Source of the DNA: Atherix ibis
Taxonomy: Eukaryota; Arthropoda; Insecta; Diptera; Athericidae
Assembly (NCBI GenBank): GCA_958298945.1
Contig: OY282608.1
Location: forward strand, 80,772,806-80,836,805
Direction: 5' to 3'
DNA length: 64,000 nt
Below, piece after piece: positions 29,599 to 43,889 of the stretch. Position 1 is the stretch's first letter. The number at the start of each line of letters is the position of its first letter. The translations under genes and the position numbers were made by a program. The notes under the pieces are model-generated. The model did not search any database, was not told where the DNA came from, and saw only the letters and a program-made list of their open reading frames with translations.

Positions 29599-32500
29599 CC
29601 AACCAACCAACAAACCAACAAGCCAACAAACGAACAAACCAACAAACAAACAAACCAACAAACCAACAAACCAACAAGCCAACAAACCAACAAGCCAACA
29701 AACCAATAAACAAATAAATCAACAAACCAACAAACCAACAAACCAGCACACCAACAAACCAACAAATCAACAAACCAACAAACCAACAAACCAACAAACC
29801 AACAAACCAACAAGCCAACAAGCCAACAAACCAAAAAACCAAAAACGAACAAACCAACAAACAAACAAGCCAACAAACCAACAAACCAACAAACAAACAA
29901 ACCAACAAACCAACAAACCAACAAATCAACAAACCAACAAACCAACAAACGAAAAAGCCAACAAACTAACAAACCAAAAAACCAACAAGCAAACAAACCA
30001 ACAAACCAACAAGCCAACAAGCTAACAAACCAACAAGCCAACAAACAAACAAAACAAACAAGCCGACAAACCAACAAACCAAAAAACCAACAAACCAACA
30101 AACCAAAAAACCAACAAACGAACAAACCAACAAACCAACAAACCAACAAACCAACAAACGAACAAACCAACAAACCAAAAAACCAACAAACGAACAAACC
30201 AACAAACCGATAAACCAACAATCCAACAAACCAAAAAACCAACAAACCAAGAAACCAACAAACCTTCAAACCAACAACCCAACAAACCAAAAAACCAACA
30301 AGCCAACAAACCAACAAACCAACAAACCAACAAGCCAACAAGCCAACAAACCAAAAAACCAAAAACGAACAAACCAACAAACAAACAAGCCAACAAACCA
30401 ACAAACCAACAAACAAACAAACCAACAAACCAACAAACCAACAAACCAACAAACCAACAAACTAACAAACAAACGAATCAACAAACCAACAAAACAACAA
30501 ACCAACAAACAAATTAACCAACAAATCAACAAACCAACAAACCAACAAACGAAAAAGCCAACAAACTAACAAACCAAAAAACCAACAAGCAAACAAACCA
30601 ACAAACCAACAAGCCAACAAGCTAACAAACCAACAAGCCAACAAACAAACAAAACAAACAAGCCGACAAACCAACAAACCAAAAAACCAACAAACCAACA
30701 AACCAAAAAACCAACAAACGAACAAACTTACAAACCAACAAACCAACAAACCAACAAACCAACAAACCAAAAAACCAACAAACGAACAAACCAACAAACC
30801 GATAAACCAACAATCCAACAAACCAAAAAACCAACAAACCAAGAAACCAACAAACCAACAAACCAACAAACCAACAAACCAAAAAACCAACAAGCCAACA
30901 AACCAACAAACCAACAAAACAACAAGCCAACAAACCAACAAACCAACAAGCCAACAAGCGAACAAACCAACAAACGAACAAACCAACAAACCAACAAACC
31001 AACAAATCAACACACCAACAAGCCAACAAGCCAACAAGCCAACAAGCCAACAAAAGAACAAGCCAACAAACAAACAAACCAACAAACCAACAAACAAATA
31101 AACCAACAAACCAACAAACCAACAAACCAACAAACCAACAAACCAACAAGCCAACAAGCCAACAAATTAACAAACGAACAAACCAAAAAACCAACAAACC
31201 AACAAACCAACAAACCAAAAAACCAACAAACGAACAAACCAATAAACCAACAAACCAGCAAGCCAACAAACCAAAAAACCAACAAACCAACAAACCAACA
31301 AACCAACAAACCAACAAACCAACAAGCCAACAAACCTACAAACCAACAAACGAACAAACCAACAAACCAACAAACCAACAAAACAACAAACCAAAAAAAC
31401 AACAAACCAACAAACCAACAAACCAACAAACCAACAAACCAAAAAACCAAAAAACCAACAAACCAACAAACCAACAAGCCAACAAACCAACAAACCAACA
31501 AGCCAACAAACGAACAAACCAACAAACAAACAAACCAACAAACGAACCAACCAACAAACCAACAAACCAACAAACCAACAAACCAACAAACCAACAAAAC
31601 AACAAGCCAACAAACCAAAAAACCAACAAACCAAAAAACCAACAAGCCAACAAACCAACAAGCCAACAAGCCACAAACAAACAAACCAACAAACAAGCAA
31701 ACCAACAATCAAACAACCCAACAAACCAACAAACCAACAAACCAACAAACCAACAAACCAACAAGCCAACAAGCCAACAAGCCAACAAGCCAACAAGCCA
31801 ACAAACAAACAAACCAACAAACAAACAAACCAACAAACCAACAAACCAACAAACCAACAAACTAGCAAGCCAACAAACAAACAAACCAACAATCAAACAA
31901 ACCAACAAACCAACAAACCAACAAACCAACAAACCAACAAGCCAACAAGCCAACAAGCCAACAATCCAACAATCCAACAAGCCAACAAACGAATACACCA
32001 ACAAACAAACAAACCAACAAACCAACAAACCAACAAACCAACAAACCAACAAACCAAAAAACCAACAAACCAACAAACAAACGAACCAAAAAACCAACAA
32101 AACAACAAACCAACAAACCGACAAAAAAAAAACCAACAAACCAACAAACGAACAAGCCAACAAACCAACAAACCCAAAAATTAACAAGCAAACAAACCAC
32201 CAAACCAACAAGCCACCAAGCCAACAAACCAACAAGCCAACAAACGAACAAACCAACAAACCAACAAACTAACAAACCAACAAACCAACAAACCAAAAAA
32301 CCAACAAATGAACAAACTAACCAACCAACAAACCAACAAACGAACAAACCACCAAACCAAAAAACCAACAAACGAACAAACCAACAAACCAACAAACCAA
32401 CAAGCCAACAAACCAAAAAACCAACAAACCAACAAACCAACAAACCAACAAACCAACAAACCAACAAACCAACAAACCAACAAACCAACAAACCAACAAA

Positions 32501-34542
32501 CCAACAAACCAACAAACCAACAAACCAACAAGCCAACAAACCAACAAACGAACAAACCAACAAACCAACAAACCAACAAACCAACAAACTAACAAACCAA
32601 CAAACCAACAAACCAACAAACCAACATACCAACAAACCAACAAACCAACAAACCAACAAACCAACAAACCCAAAAAACAACAAACCAACAAACCAATAAG
32701 CCAACAAACCAACAAACCAACAAGCCAACAAACGAACAAACCAACAAACCAACAAACACACAAACCAACAAACGAACAAACCAACAAACCAACAACCCAA
32801 CAAACCAACAAACCGACAAACCAACAAACCGACAAACCAACAAACCAACAAACCAACAAACCAACAAACCAACAAACCAACAAGCCAACAAACCAACAAA
32901 CCAACAAACGAACAAACCAACAAACCAACAAACTAACGAACCAACAAGCCAACAAACCAACAAACCAACAAGCCAACAAGCCAACAAACCAAAAAACCAA
33001 CAAACTAACAAACCAACAAACAAACAAACCAACAAACCAACAAACCAACAAACCAACAAACCAACAAACCAACAAACCAACAAACCAACAAACCAACAAA
33101 CCAACAAACCAACAAACAAAAAAACCAACAAACAAAAAAACCAACAAAACAACAAATCAACAAACCAACAATCCAACAAACGAACAAACCGACAAACCAA
33201 CATGCCAACAAGCCAACAAACCAACAAGCCAACAAACCAACAAACCAACAAACCACAAACCAACAAGCCAACAGACAAACAAACCAACAAGCCAACAAGC
33301 CACCAAACCAAAAAACCAACAAACGAACAAACCAACAAACCACAAACCAACAAGCCAACAGACAAACAAACCAACAAGCCAACAAACAAACAAATCAACA
33401 AACCAACAAAACAACAAACCAACAAACAAATAAACCAACAAACCGACAAGCCAACAAGCCAACAAACCAAAAAACCAACAAACGAACAAACCAACAAACC
33501 AACAAACAAACAAACCACAAACCAAAAAACCAACAAACCAACAAACAAACAAACCAACAAACCAAAAAAACAACAAACAAATAAACCAACAAACCAACAA
33601 ACCAACAAACCAACAAACCAACAAACCAACAAACCAAGAAACCAAAAAACCAACAAACCAACAAACCAACAAACCAACAAGCACACAAACCAACAAGCCA
33701 ACAAACCAACAAGCCAACAAACCAACAAACGAACAAATCAACAAACCAACAAACCAACAAACCAACAAACCAACAAACCAACAAACCAACAAACCAACAA
33801 ACCAACAAACCAACAAACCAACAAATCAAAAAACCAACAAACCAACAAGCCAACAAGCCAACAAACCAACAACCCAACAAACCAACAAAACAACAAACCA
33901 ACAAAGCAACAAACCAACAAACCAACAAACCAACAAACCAACAAACCAACAAACAAAAAAACCAACAAAACCACAAACCAACAAACCAGCAATCCATCAA
34001 GCCAACAAACCAATAAACCAACATGCCAACAAGCCAACAAACGAACAAGCCAACAAACCAACAAACCAACAAACCACAAACCAACAAACCAACAAACCAA
34101 CAAACCAACAAACCAACAAACCGACAAGCCAACAAGCCAACAAACCAAAAAACCAACAAACGAACAAACCAACAAACCAACAAACAAACAAACCACAAAC
34201 CAAAAAACCAACAAACCAACAAACAAACAAACCAACAAACCAAAAAAACAACAAACAAATAAACCAACAAACCAACAAACCAACAAACCAACAAACCAAC
34301 AAACCAACAAACCAACAAACTAACAAGCCAACAAACCAACAAACCAAAAACCAACAAGCAAAAAAACCAACAAACCAACAAGCCAACAAGCCAACAAACC
34401 AATAAGCCAACAAACCAAAAAACCAACAAACCAACAAACCTACAAACCAACAAACCAACAAACCAACAATCCAACAAACAAACAAACAAAAAAACCAACA
34501 AACCAACAAACCGACAAACCAACAAGCCAACAAACCAACAAA
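29599..34542 (+). repeat. Zone III super-unit, copy 3 (about 4.9 kb)
   Basis: Tandem partner of 24,656-29,598; colinear until about 34,500, where caaacaaacaaacaaaaaaacc is followed by ccgacaaacc and not ccaataaacc. The internal 592-bp pair of copy 2 is 600 bp here (30,064 and 30,664), one unit longer. About six extra plain units precede ccaagaaacc near 33,630 compared with copy 2 near 28,645. The cgaacaaa near 32,072 is caaacaaa in copy 2. These private differences allow later copies to be assigned to a donor. Confidence 0.86.
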
Positions 34543-36328
34543 CGAACAAATAAACAAACCAACAAACCAACAAAACAACAAACCAACAAGCCAACAAACC
34601 AAAAAACCAACAAACCAATAAACCAACAAACCAATAAACCAACAAACCAACAAACAAACAAACCAACAAACCAACAAACCAAAAAACCAACAAACCAACC
34701 AACCAACAAACAAACAAGCCAACAAACAAACAAATAAACAAACGAACAAACCAACAAACCAACAAACCAACAAGCCAACAAACCAACAAACCAACAAACC
34801 AACAAACAATAAAATCAACAAACCAACAAACCAACAAACCAGCAAACCAACAAACCAACAAACCAACAAACCAACAAACCAACAAGCCAACAAACCAACA
34901 AACGAACAAACCAACAAACCAACAAACCAACAAGCCAACAAACCAACAAACCAACAAGCCAACAAGCCAACAAACCAAAAAACCAACAAACGAACAAACC
35001 AACAAAAAAACAAGCCAACAAACCAACAAACCAACAAACAAACTAACCAACAAACCAACAAACCAACAAACCAACAAACCAACAAACCAACAAACTAACA
35101 AACAAACGAACCAACAAACCAACAAAACAACAAACCAACAAATAAATTAACCAACAAACCAACAAACCAACAAACCAACAAACCGACAAACGATCAAGCC
35201 AACAAACTAACAAACCAAAAAACCAACAAGCAAACAAACCAATAAACCAACAAGCCAACAAGCCAACAAACCAACAAGCCAACAAACGAACAAAACAAAC
35301 AAGCCGACAAACCAACAAACCAAAAAACCAACAAACCAACAAACCAAAAAACCAACTAACGAACAAACCAACAAACCAACAAACCAACAAACGAACAAAC
35401 CAACAAACCAAAAAAGCAACAAACGAACAAACCAACAAACCGATAAACCAACAAGCCAACAAACCAAAAAACCAACAAACCAAGAAACTAAAAAACCAAC
35501 AAACCAACAAACCAACAAACCAAAAAACCAACAAGCCAACAAACCAACAAACCAACAAACCAACAAAACAACAAGCCAACAAACCAACAAACCAACAAGC
35601 CAACAAGCGAACAAACCAACAAACCAACAAACCAACAAACCAACAAACCAACAAGCCAAAAAGCCAACAAGCCAACAAGCCAACAAGCCAACAAACGAAC
35701 AAACCAACAAACAAACAAACCAACGAGCCAACAAGCCAACAAACCAATAATCCAACAAACGAACAAACCAACAAACAAACAAACCAACAAACCAAAAAAC
35801 CAACAAACTAACAAACCAACGAACCAACAAACCAACAAACCAACAAGCCAACAAACCAACAAACGATCAAACCAACAAACCAACAAACTAACAAACCAAC
35901 AAACCAACAAACCAACAAACCAACAAATCAACAAACCAACAAACCAAAAAAACAATAAACCAACAAACCAACAAGCCAACAAACCAACAAACCAACAAGC
36001 CAACAAACGAACAAACCAAGAAACCAACAAACAAACAAACCAACAGACGAACAAACCAACAAACCAACAAACCAACAAACCATCAAACCGACAAACCAAC
36101 AAACCGACAAACCAACAAACCTACAAACCAACAAACCAACAACCCAAAAAAACCAACAAGCCAACAAACCAACAAACAAATAAACCAAAAAACCGACAAA
36201 CCAACAAACCAGCAAACCAACAAACCAACAAACCAACAAGCCAACAAACCAACAAACCAACAAACGAACAAACCAACAAACCAACAAACTAACAAACCAA
36301 CAAGCCAACAAACCAACAAACCAACAAA
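34543..36328 (+). repeat. Zone IV, 1,786-bp tandem unit, copy 1
   Basis: Starts at cgaacaaataaac (34,543) and is followed by a second copy at 36,329. The pair shares a private variant, acaataaaatcaac (34,808 and 36,594), where other zone IV modules read acaaataaatcaac (for example near 39,980, 43,433, 46,520 and 51,840). Also shared are the zone IV AT box ataaattaacc (tt at 35,147 and 36,933), cgatcaagcc, agccgac and aaaaaaacaataaacc (c at 35,953 and 37,730). The offset falls from 1,786 to 1,777 bp along the unit. Confidence 0.87.
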
Positions 36329-38075
36329 CGAACAAATAAACCAACCAACAAACCAACAAAACAACAAACCAACAAGCCAACAAACCAAAAAACCAACAAA
36401 CCAATAAACCAACAAACCAATAAACCAACAAACCAACAAACAAACAAACCAACAAACCAACAAACCAAAAAACCAACAAACCAACCAACCAACAAACAAA
36501 CAAGCCAACAAACAAACAAATAAACAAACGAACAAACCAACAAACCAACAAACCAACAAGCCAACAAACCAACAAACCAACAAACCAACAAACAATAAAA
36601 TCAACAAACCAACAAACCAACAAACCAGCAAACCAACAAACCAACAAACCAACAAACCAACAAACCAACAAGCCAACAAACCAACAAACGAACAAACCAA
36701 CAAACCAACAAACCAACAAGCCAACAAACCAACAAACCAACAAGCCAACAAGCCAACAAACCAAAAAACCAACAAACGAACAAACCAACAAAAAAACAAG
36801 CCAACAAACCAACAAACCAACAAACAAACTAACCAACAAACCAACAAACCAACAAACCAACAAACCAACAAACCAACAAACTAACAAACAAACGAACCAA
36901 CAAACCAACAAAACAACAAACCAACAAATAAATTAACCAACAAACCAACAAACCAACAAACCAACAAACCGACAAACGATCAAGCCAACAAACTAACAAA
37001 CCAAAAAACCAACAAGCAAACAAACCAACAAACCAACAAGCCAACAAGCCAACAAGCCGACAAACCAACAAACCAAAAAACCAACAAACCAACAAACCAA
37101 AAAACCAACTAACGAACAAACCAACAAACCAACAAACCAACAAACGAACAAACCAACAAACCAAAAAAGCAACAAACGAACAAACCAACAAACCGATAAA
37201 CCAACAAGCCAACAAACCAAAAAACCAACAAACCAAGAAACTAAAAAACCAACAAACCAACAAACCAACAAACCAACAAACCAACAAGCCAACAAACCAA
37301 CAAACCAACAAACCAACAAAACAACAAGCCAACAAACCAACAAACCAACAAGCCAACAAGCGAACAAACCAACAAACGAACAAACCAACAAACCAACAAA
37401 CCAACAAACCAACAAACCAACAAGCCAAAAAGCCAACAAGCCAACAAGCCAACAAGCCAACAAGCCAACAAACGAACAAACCAACAAACAAACAAACCAA
37501 CGAGCCAACAAGCCAACAAACCAATAATCCAACAAACGAACAAACCAACAAACAAACAAACCAACAAACCAAAAAACCAACAAACTAACAAACCAACGAA
37601 CCAACAAACCAACAAACCAACAAGCCAACAAACCAACAAACGAACAAACCAACAAACCAACAAACTAACAAACCAACAAACCAACAAACCAACAAACCAA
37701 CAAATCAACAAACCAACAAACCAAAAAAACAATAAACCAACAAACCAACAAGCCAACAAACCAACAAACCAACAAGCCAACAAACGAACAAACCAAGAAA
37801 CCAACAAACAAACAAACCAACAGACGAACAAACCAACAAACCAACAAACCAACAAACCATCAAACCGACAAACCAACAAACCGACAAACCAACAAACCTA
37901 CAAACCAACAAACCAACAAACCAACAAACCAACAAACAAATAAACCAAAAAACCGACAAACCAACAAACCAGCAAACCAACAAACCAACAAACCAACAAG
38001 CCAACAAACCAACAAACCAACAAACGAACAAACCAACAAACCAACAAACTAACAAACCAACAAGCCAACAAACCA
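36329..38075 (+). repeat. Zone IV, 1,786-bp tandem unit, copy 2
   Basis: Second copy of the unit. It has lost the segment containing acaaaacaaacaagcc and cgaacaaa around 37,055 (copy 1 near 35,290), so aagccgac here follows aagccaacaagcc directly. It has also lost the cccaaaaaaacc motif that copy 1 has at about 36,140. The right end at about 38,075 is set by where landmark order leaves the copy 1 pattern; it is approximate. Confidence 0.75.
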
Positions 38076-41000
38076 ACAAACCAACAAACCAACAAACCAA
38101 CAAGCCAACAAACCAACAAGCCAACAAACCAACAAACCAACAAACCAACAAACCAACATATCAAAAAACCAACAAACCAACAAGCCAACAGCCCAACAAA
38201 CCAACAACCCAACAAACCAACAAAACAACAAACCAACAAACCAACAAACCAACAAACCAACAAACCAACAAACCAACAAACAAAAAAAACCAACAAAACC
38301 ACAAACCAACAAACCAGCAATCCATCAAACCAACAAACCAATAAACCAACATGCCAACAAGCCAACAAACGAACAAGCCAACAAACCAACAAACCAACAA
38401 ACCACAAACCAACAAACCAACAAACCAACAAACCAACAAACCAACAAACCGACAAGCCAACAAGCCAACAAACCAAAAAACCAACAAACGAACAAACCAA
38501 CAAACCAACAAACAAACAAACCACAAACCAAAAAACCAACAAACCAACAAACAAACCAACCAACAAACCAAAAAAACAACAAACAAATAAACCAACAAAC
38601 CAACAAACCAACAAACCAACAAACCAACAAACCAACAAACCAACAAACCAACAAACTAACAAGCCAACAAACCAACAAACCAAAAACCAACAAGCAAAAA
38701 AACCAACAAACCAACAATCCAACAAGCCAACAAACCAATAAGCCAACAAACCAAAAAACCAACAAACCAACAAACCAACAAACCAACAAGCCAACAAACA
38801 AACAAACAAAAAAACCAACAAACCAACAAACCGACAAACCAACAAGCCAACAAACCAACAAACGAACAAATAAACAAACCAACAAACCAACAAAACAACA
38901 AACCAACAAGCCAACAAACCAAAAAACCAACAAACCAATAAACCAACAAACCAATAAACCAACAAACCAACAAACCAACAAACCAACAAACAAACAAATC
39001 AAAAAACCAACAAACCAACAAGCCAACAAGCCAACAAACCAACAACCCAACAAACCAACAAAACAACAAACCAACAAACCAACAAACCAACAAACCAACA
39101 AACCAACAAACCAACAAACCAACAAACAAAAAAACCAACAAAACCACAAACCAACAAACCAGCAATCCATCAAGCCAACAAACCAATAAACCAACATGCC
39201 AACAAGCCAACAAACGAACAAGCCAACAAACCAACAAACCAACAAACCACAAACCAACAAACCAACAAACCAACAAACCAACAAACCAACAAACCGACAA
39301 GCCAACAAGCCAACAAACCAAAAAACCAACAAACGAACAAACCAACAAACCAACAAACAAACAAACCACAAACCAAAAAACCAACAAACCAACAAACAAA
39401 CAAACCAACAAACCAAAAAAACAACAAACAAATAAACCAACAAACCAACAAACCAACAAACCAACAAACCAACTAACCAACAAACCAACAAACTAACAAG
39501 CCAACAAACCAACAAACCAAAAACGAACAAGCAAAAAAACCAACAAACCAACAAGCCAACAAGCCAACAAACCAATAAGCCAACAAACCAAAAAACCAAC
39601 AAACCAACAAACCTACAAACCAACAAACCAACAAACCAACAAGCCAACAAACAAACAAACAAAAAAACCAACAAACCAACAAACCGACAAACTAACAAGC
39701 CAACAAACCAACAAACGAACAAATAAACAAACCAACAAACCAACAAAACAACAAACCAACAAGCCAACAAACCAAAAAACCAACAAACCAATAAACCAAC
39801 AAACCAATAAACCAACAAACCAACAAACAAACAAACCAACAAACCAACAAACCAAAAAACCAACAAACCAACCAACCAACAAACAAACAAGCCAACAAAC
39901 AAACAAATAAACAAACGAACAAACCAACAAACCAACAAACCAACAAGCCAACAAACCAACAAACCAACAAACCAACAAACAAATAAATCAACAAACCAAC
40001 AAACCAACAAACCAGCAAACCAACAAACCAACAAACCAACAAACCAACAAACCAACAAGCCAACAAACCAACAAACGAACAAACTAACAAACCAACAAAC
40101 CAACAAGCCAACAAACCAACAAACCAACAAGCCAACAAGCCAACAAACCAAAAAACCAACAAACGAACAAACCAACAAACAAACAAGCCAACAAACCAAC
40201 AAACCAACAAACAAACTAACCAACAAACCAACAAACCAACAAACCAACAAACCAACAAACCAACAAACTAACAAACAAACGAACCAACGAACCAACAAAA
40301 CAACAAACCAACAAATAAATTAACCAACAAACCAACAAACCAACAAACCAACAAACCGACAAACGATCAAGCCAACAAACTAACAAACCAAAAAACCAAC
40401 AAGCAAACAAACCAACAAACCAACAAGCCAACAAGCCAACAAACCAACAAGCCAACAAACGAACAAATCAAACAAGCCGACAAACCAACAAACCAAAAAA
40501 CCAACAAACCAACAAACCAAAAAACCAACTAACGAACAAACCAACAAACCAACAAACCAACAAACGAACAAACCAACAAACGAACAAACCAACAAACCAA
40601 AAAAGCAACAAACGAACAAACCAACAAACCGATAAACCAACAAGCCAACAAACCAAAAAACCAACAAACCAAGAAACTAACAAACCAACAAACCAACACA
40701 CCAACAAACCAACAAACCAACAAGCCAACAAACCAACAAACCAACAAACCAACAAAACAACAAGCCAACAAACCAACAAACCAACAAGCCAACAAGCGAA
40801 CAAACCAACAAACGAACAAACCAACAAACCAACAAACCAGCAAACCAACAAACCAACAAGCCAAAAAGTCAACAAGCCAACAAGCCAACAAGCCAACAAG
40901 CCAACAAACGAACAAACCAACAAACCAACAAACCAACGAGCCAACAAGCCAACAAACCAATAATCCAACAAACAAACAAACCAACAAACAAACAAACCAA

Positions 41001-43889
41001 CAAACCAAAAAACCAACAAACTAACAAACCAACGAACCAACAAACCAACAAACCAACAAGCCAACAAACCAACAAACGAACAAACCAACAAACCAACAAA
41101 CTAACAAACCAACAAACCAACAAACCAACAAACCAACATACCAACAAACCAACAAACCAACAAACCAACAAATCAACAAACCAACAAACCAAAAAAACAA
41201 TAAACCAACAAACCAACAAGCCAACAAACCAACAAACCAACAAGCCAACAAACGAACAAACCAAGAAACCAACAAACAAACAAACCAACAGACGAACAAA
41301 CCAACAAACCAACAAACCAACAAACCATCAAACCGACAAACCAACAAACCGACAAACCAACAAACCTACAAACCAACAAACCAACAACCCAAAAAAACCA
41401 ACAAGCCAACAAACCAACAAACAAACAAACCAACAAACAAACAAACCAACAAACCAACAAACCAACAAACAAAAAAACCAACAAACCAACAAACCAACAA
41501 ACCAACAAACCAACAAACCAACAAACAAAAAAACCAACAAAACCACAAACCAACAAACCAGCAATCCATCAAGCCAACAAACCAATAAACCAACATGCCA
41601 ACAAGCCAACAAACGAACAAGCCAACAAACCAACAAACCAACAAACCAACAAACTAACAAACCAACAAACCAACAAACCAACAAACCAACATACCAACAA
41701 ACCAACAAACCAACAAACCAACAAATCAACAAACCAACAAACCAAAAAAACAATAAACCAACAAACCAACAAGCCAACAAACCAACAAACCAACAAGCCA
41801 ACAAACGAACAAACCAAGAAACCAACAAACAAACAAACCAACAGACGAACAAACCAACAAACCAACAAACCAACAAACCATCAAACCGACAAACCAACAA
41901 ACCGACAAACCAACAAACCTACAAACCAACAAACCAACAACCCAAAAAAACCAACAAGCCAACAAACCAACAAACAAATAAACCAAAAAACCGACAAACC
42001 AACAAACCAGCAAACCAACAAACCAACAAACCAACAAGCCAACAAACCAACAAACCAACAAACGAACAAACCAACAAACCAACAAACTAACAAACCAACA
42101 AGCCAACAAACCAACAAACCAACAAACCAACAAGCCAACAAGCCAACAAACCAACAAGCCAACAAACGAACAAAATAAACAAGCCGACAAACCAACAAAC
42201 CAACAAACCAACAAACGAACAAACCAACAAACCAACAAACCAACAAACCAACAAACCAACAAACCAACAAACCAACAAACCAACAAACCAATAAACCAAC
42301 AAACCAACAAATCCAATAAACCAACAAACCAACAAATCAAAAAACCAACAAACCAACAAGCCAACAAGCCAACAAACCAACAACCCAACAAACCAACAAA
42401 CCAACAAACCAACAAACCAACAAACCAACAAACCAACAAACCAACAAATCAAAAAACCAACAAACCAACAAGCCAACAAGCCAACAAACCAACAACCCAA
42501 CAAACCAACAAACCAACAAACCAACAAACCAACAAACCAACAAACCAACAAACCAACAAACCAACAAACCAACAAACAAAAAAACCAACAAAACCACAAA
42601 CCAACAAACCAGCAATCCATCAAGCCAACAAACCAATAAACCAACATGCCAACAAGCCAACAAACGAACAAGCCAACAAACCAACAAACCAACAAACCAC
42701 AAACCAACAAACCAACAAACCAACAAACCAACAAACCAACAAACCGACAAGCCAACAAGCCAACAAACCAAAAAACCAACAAACGAACAAACCAACAAAC
42801 CAACAAACAAACAAACCACAAACCAAAAAACCAACAAACCAACAAACAAACAAACCAACAAACCAAAAAAACAACAAACAAATAAACCAACAAACCAACA
42901 AACCAACAAACCAACAAACCAACAAACCAACAAACCAACAAACTAACAAGCCAACAAACCAACAAACCAAAAACCAACAAGCAAAAAAACCAACAAACCA
43001 ACAAGCCAACAAGCCAACAAACCAATAAGCCAACAAACCAAAAAACCAACAAACCAACAAACCTACAAACCAACAAACCAACAAACCAACAAGCCAACAA
43101 ACAAACAAACAAAAAAACCAACAAACCAACAAACCGACAAACTAACAAGCCAACAAACCAACAAACGAACAAATAAACAAACCAACAAACCAACAAAACA
43201 ACAAACCAACAAGCCAACAAACCAAAAAACCAACAAACCAATAAACCAACAAACCAATAAACCAACAAACCAACAAACAAACAAACCAACAAACCAACAA
43301 ACCAAAAAACCAACAAACCAACCAACCAACAAACAAACAAGCCAACAAACAAACAAATAAACAAACGAACAAACCAACAAACCAACAAACCAACAAGCCA
43401 ACAAACCAACAAACCAACAAACCAACAAACAAATAAATCAACAAACCAACAAACCAACAAACCAGCAAACCAACAAACCAACAAACCAACAAACCAACAA
43501 ACCAACAAGCCAACAAACCAACAAACGAACAAACCAACAAACCAACAAACCAACAAGCCAACAAACCAACAAACCAACAAGCCAACAAGCCAACAAACCA
43601 AAAAACCAACAAACGAACAAACCAACAAACAAACAAGCCAACAAACCAACAAACCAACAAACAAACTAACCAACAAACCAACAAACCAACAAACCAACAA
43701 AGCAACAAACCAACAAACTAACAAACAAACGAACCAACAAACCAACAAAACAACAAACCAACAAATAAATTAACCAACAAACCAACAAACCAACAAACCA
43801 ACAAACCAACAAACCGACAAACGATCAAGCCAACAAACTAACAAACCAAAAAACCAACAAGCAAACAAACCAACAAGCCAACAAGCCAA
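38076..43889 (+). repeat. Zone IV mosaic with 845-bp and 3,450-bp repeats
   Basis: Contains the module aaaaccacaaacc, ccagcaatcc, catgccaac, cgaacaagcc, accacaaacc and aaaaaacaacaaacaaataaacc. It occurs as a close pair (catgcc at 38,351 and 39,196, 845 bp) and again at 41,595 (truncated) and 42,646. A block of about 1.35 kb, 39,075-40,415, returns at 42,525-43,873 with offset 3,450 then 3,458 bp, including the AT box (40,320 and 43,770) and cgatcaagcc. One visible difference is ccaacgaacc (near 40,280) against ccaacaaacc (near 43,740). The sudden switch near 41,645 from the catgcc module into ctaacaaacc and ccaacatacc is a module junction. Confidence 0.78.

Noticed and set aside
27645..30452. 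935-codon open frame on the - strand resembling a repetitive membrane protein (LLVCWFVG repeats)
   Set aside because: The same octapeptide is read in all three frames of that strand, the frame begins at TTG, it crosses super-unit boundaries, and its hydrophobicity follows directly from tttgttgg. It is a stop-free repeat, not a gene. The same holds for all other long - strand frames.
33202..34323. 373-codon + strand frame starting with ATG, rich in N, Q, T, K and P (NKPTNQQT repeats)
   Set aside because: The ATG belongs to the catgcc module marker, which recurs at least 13 times, and the frame ends at the first variant that makes a stop. There is no non-repeat domain, signal peptide or codon pattern that a gene would show.
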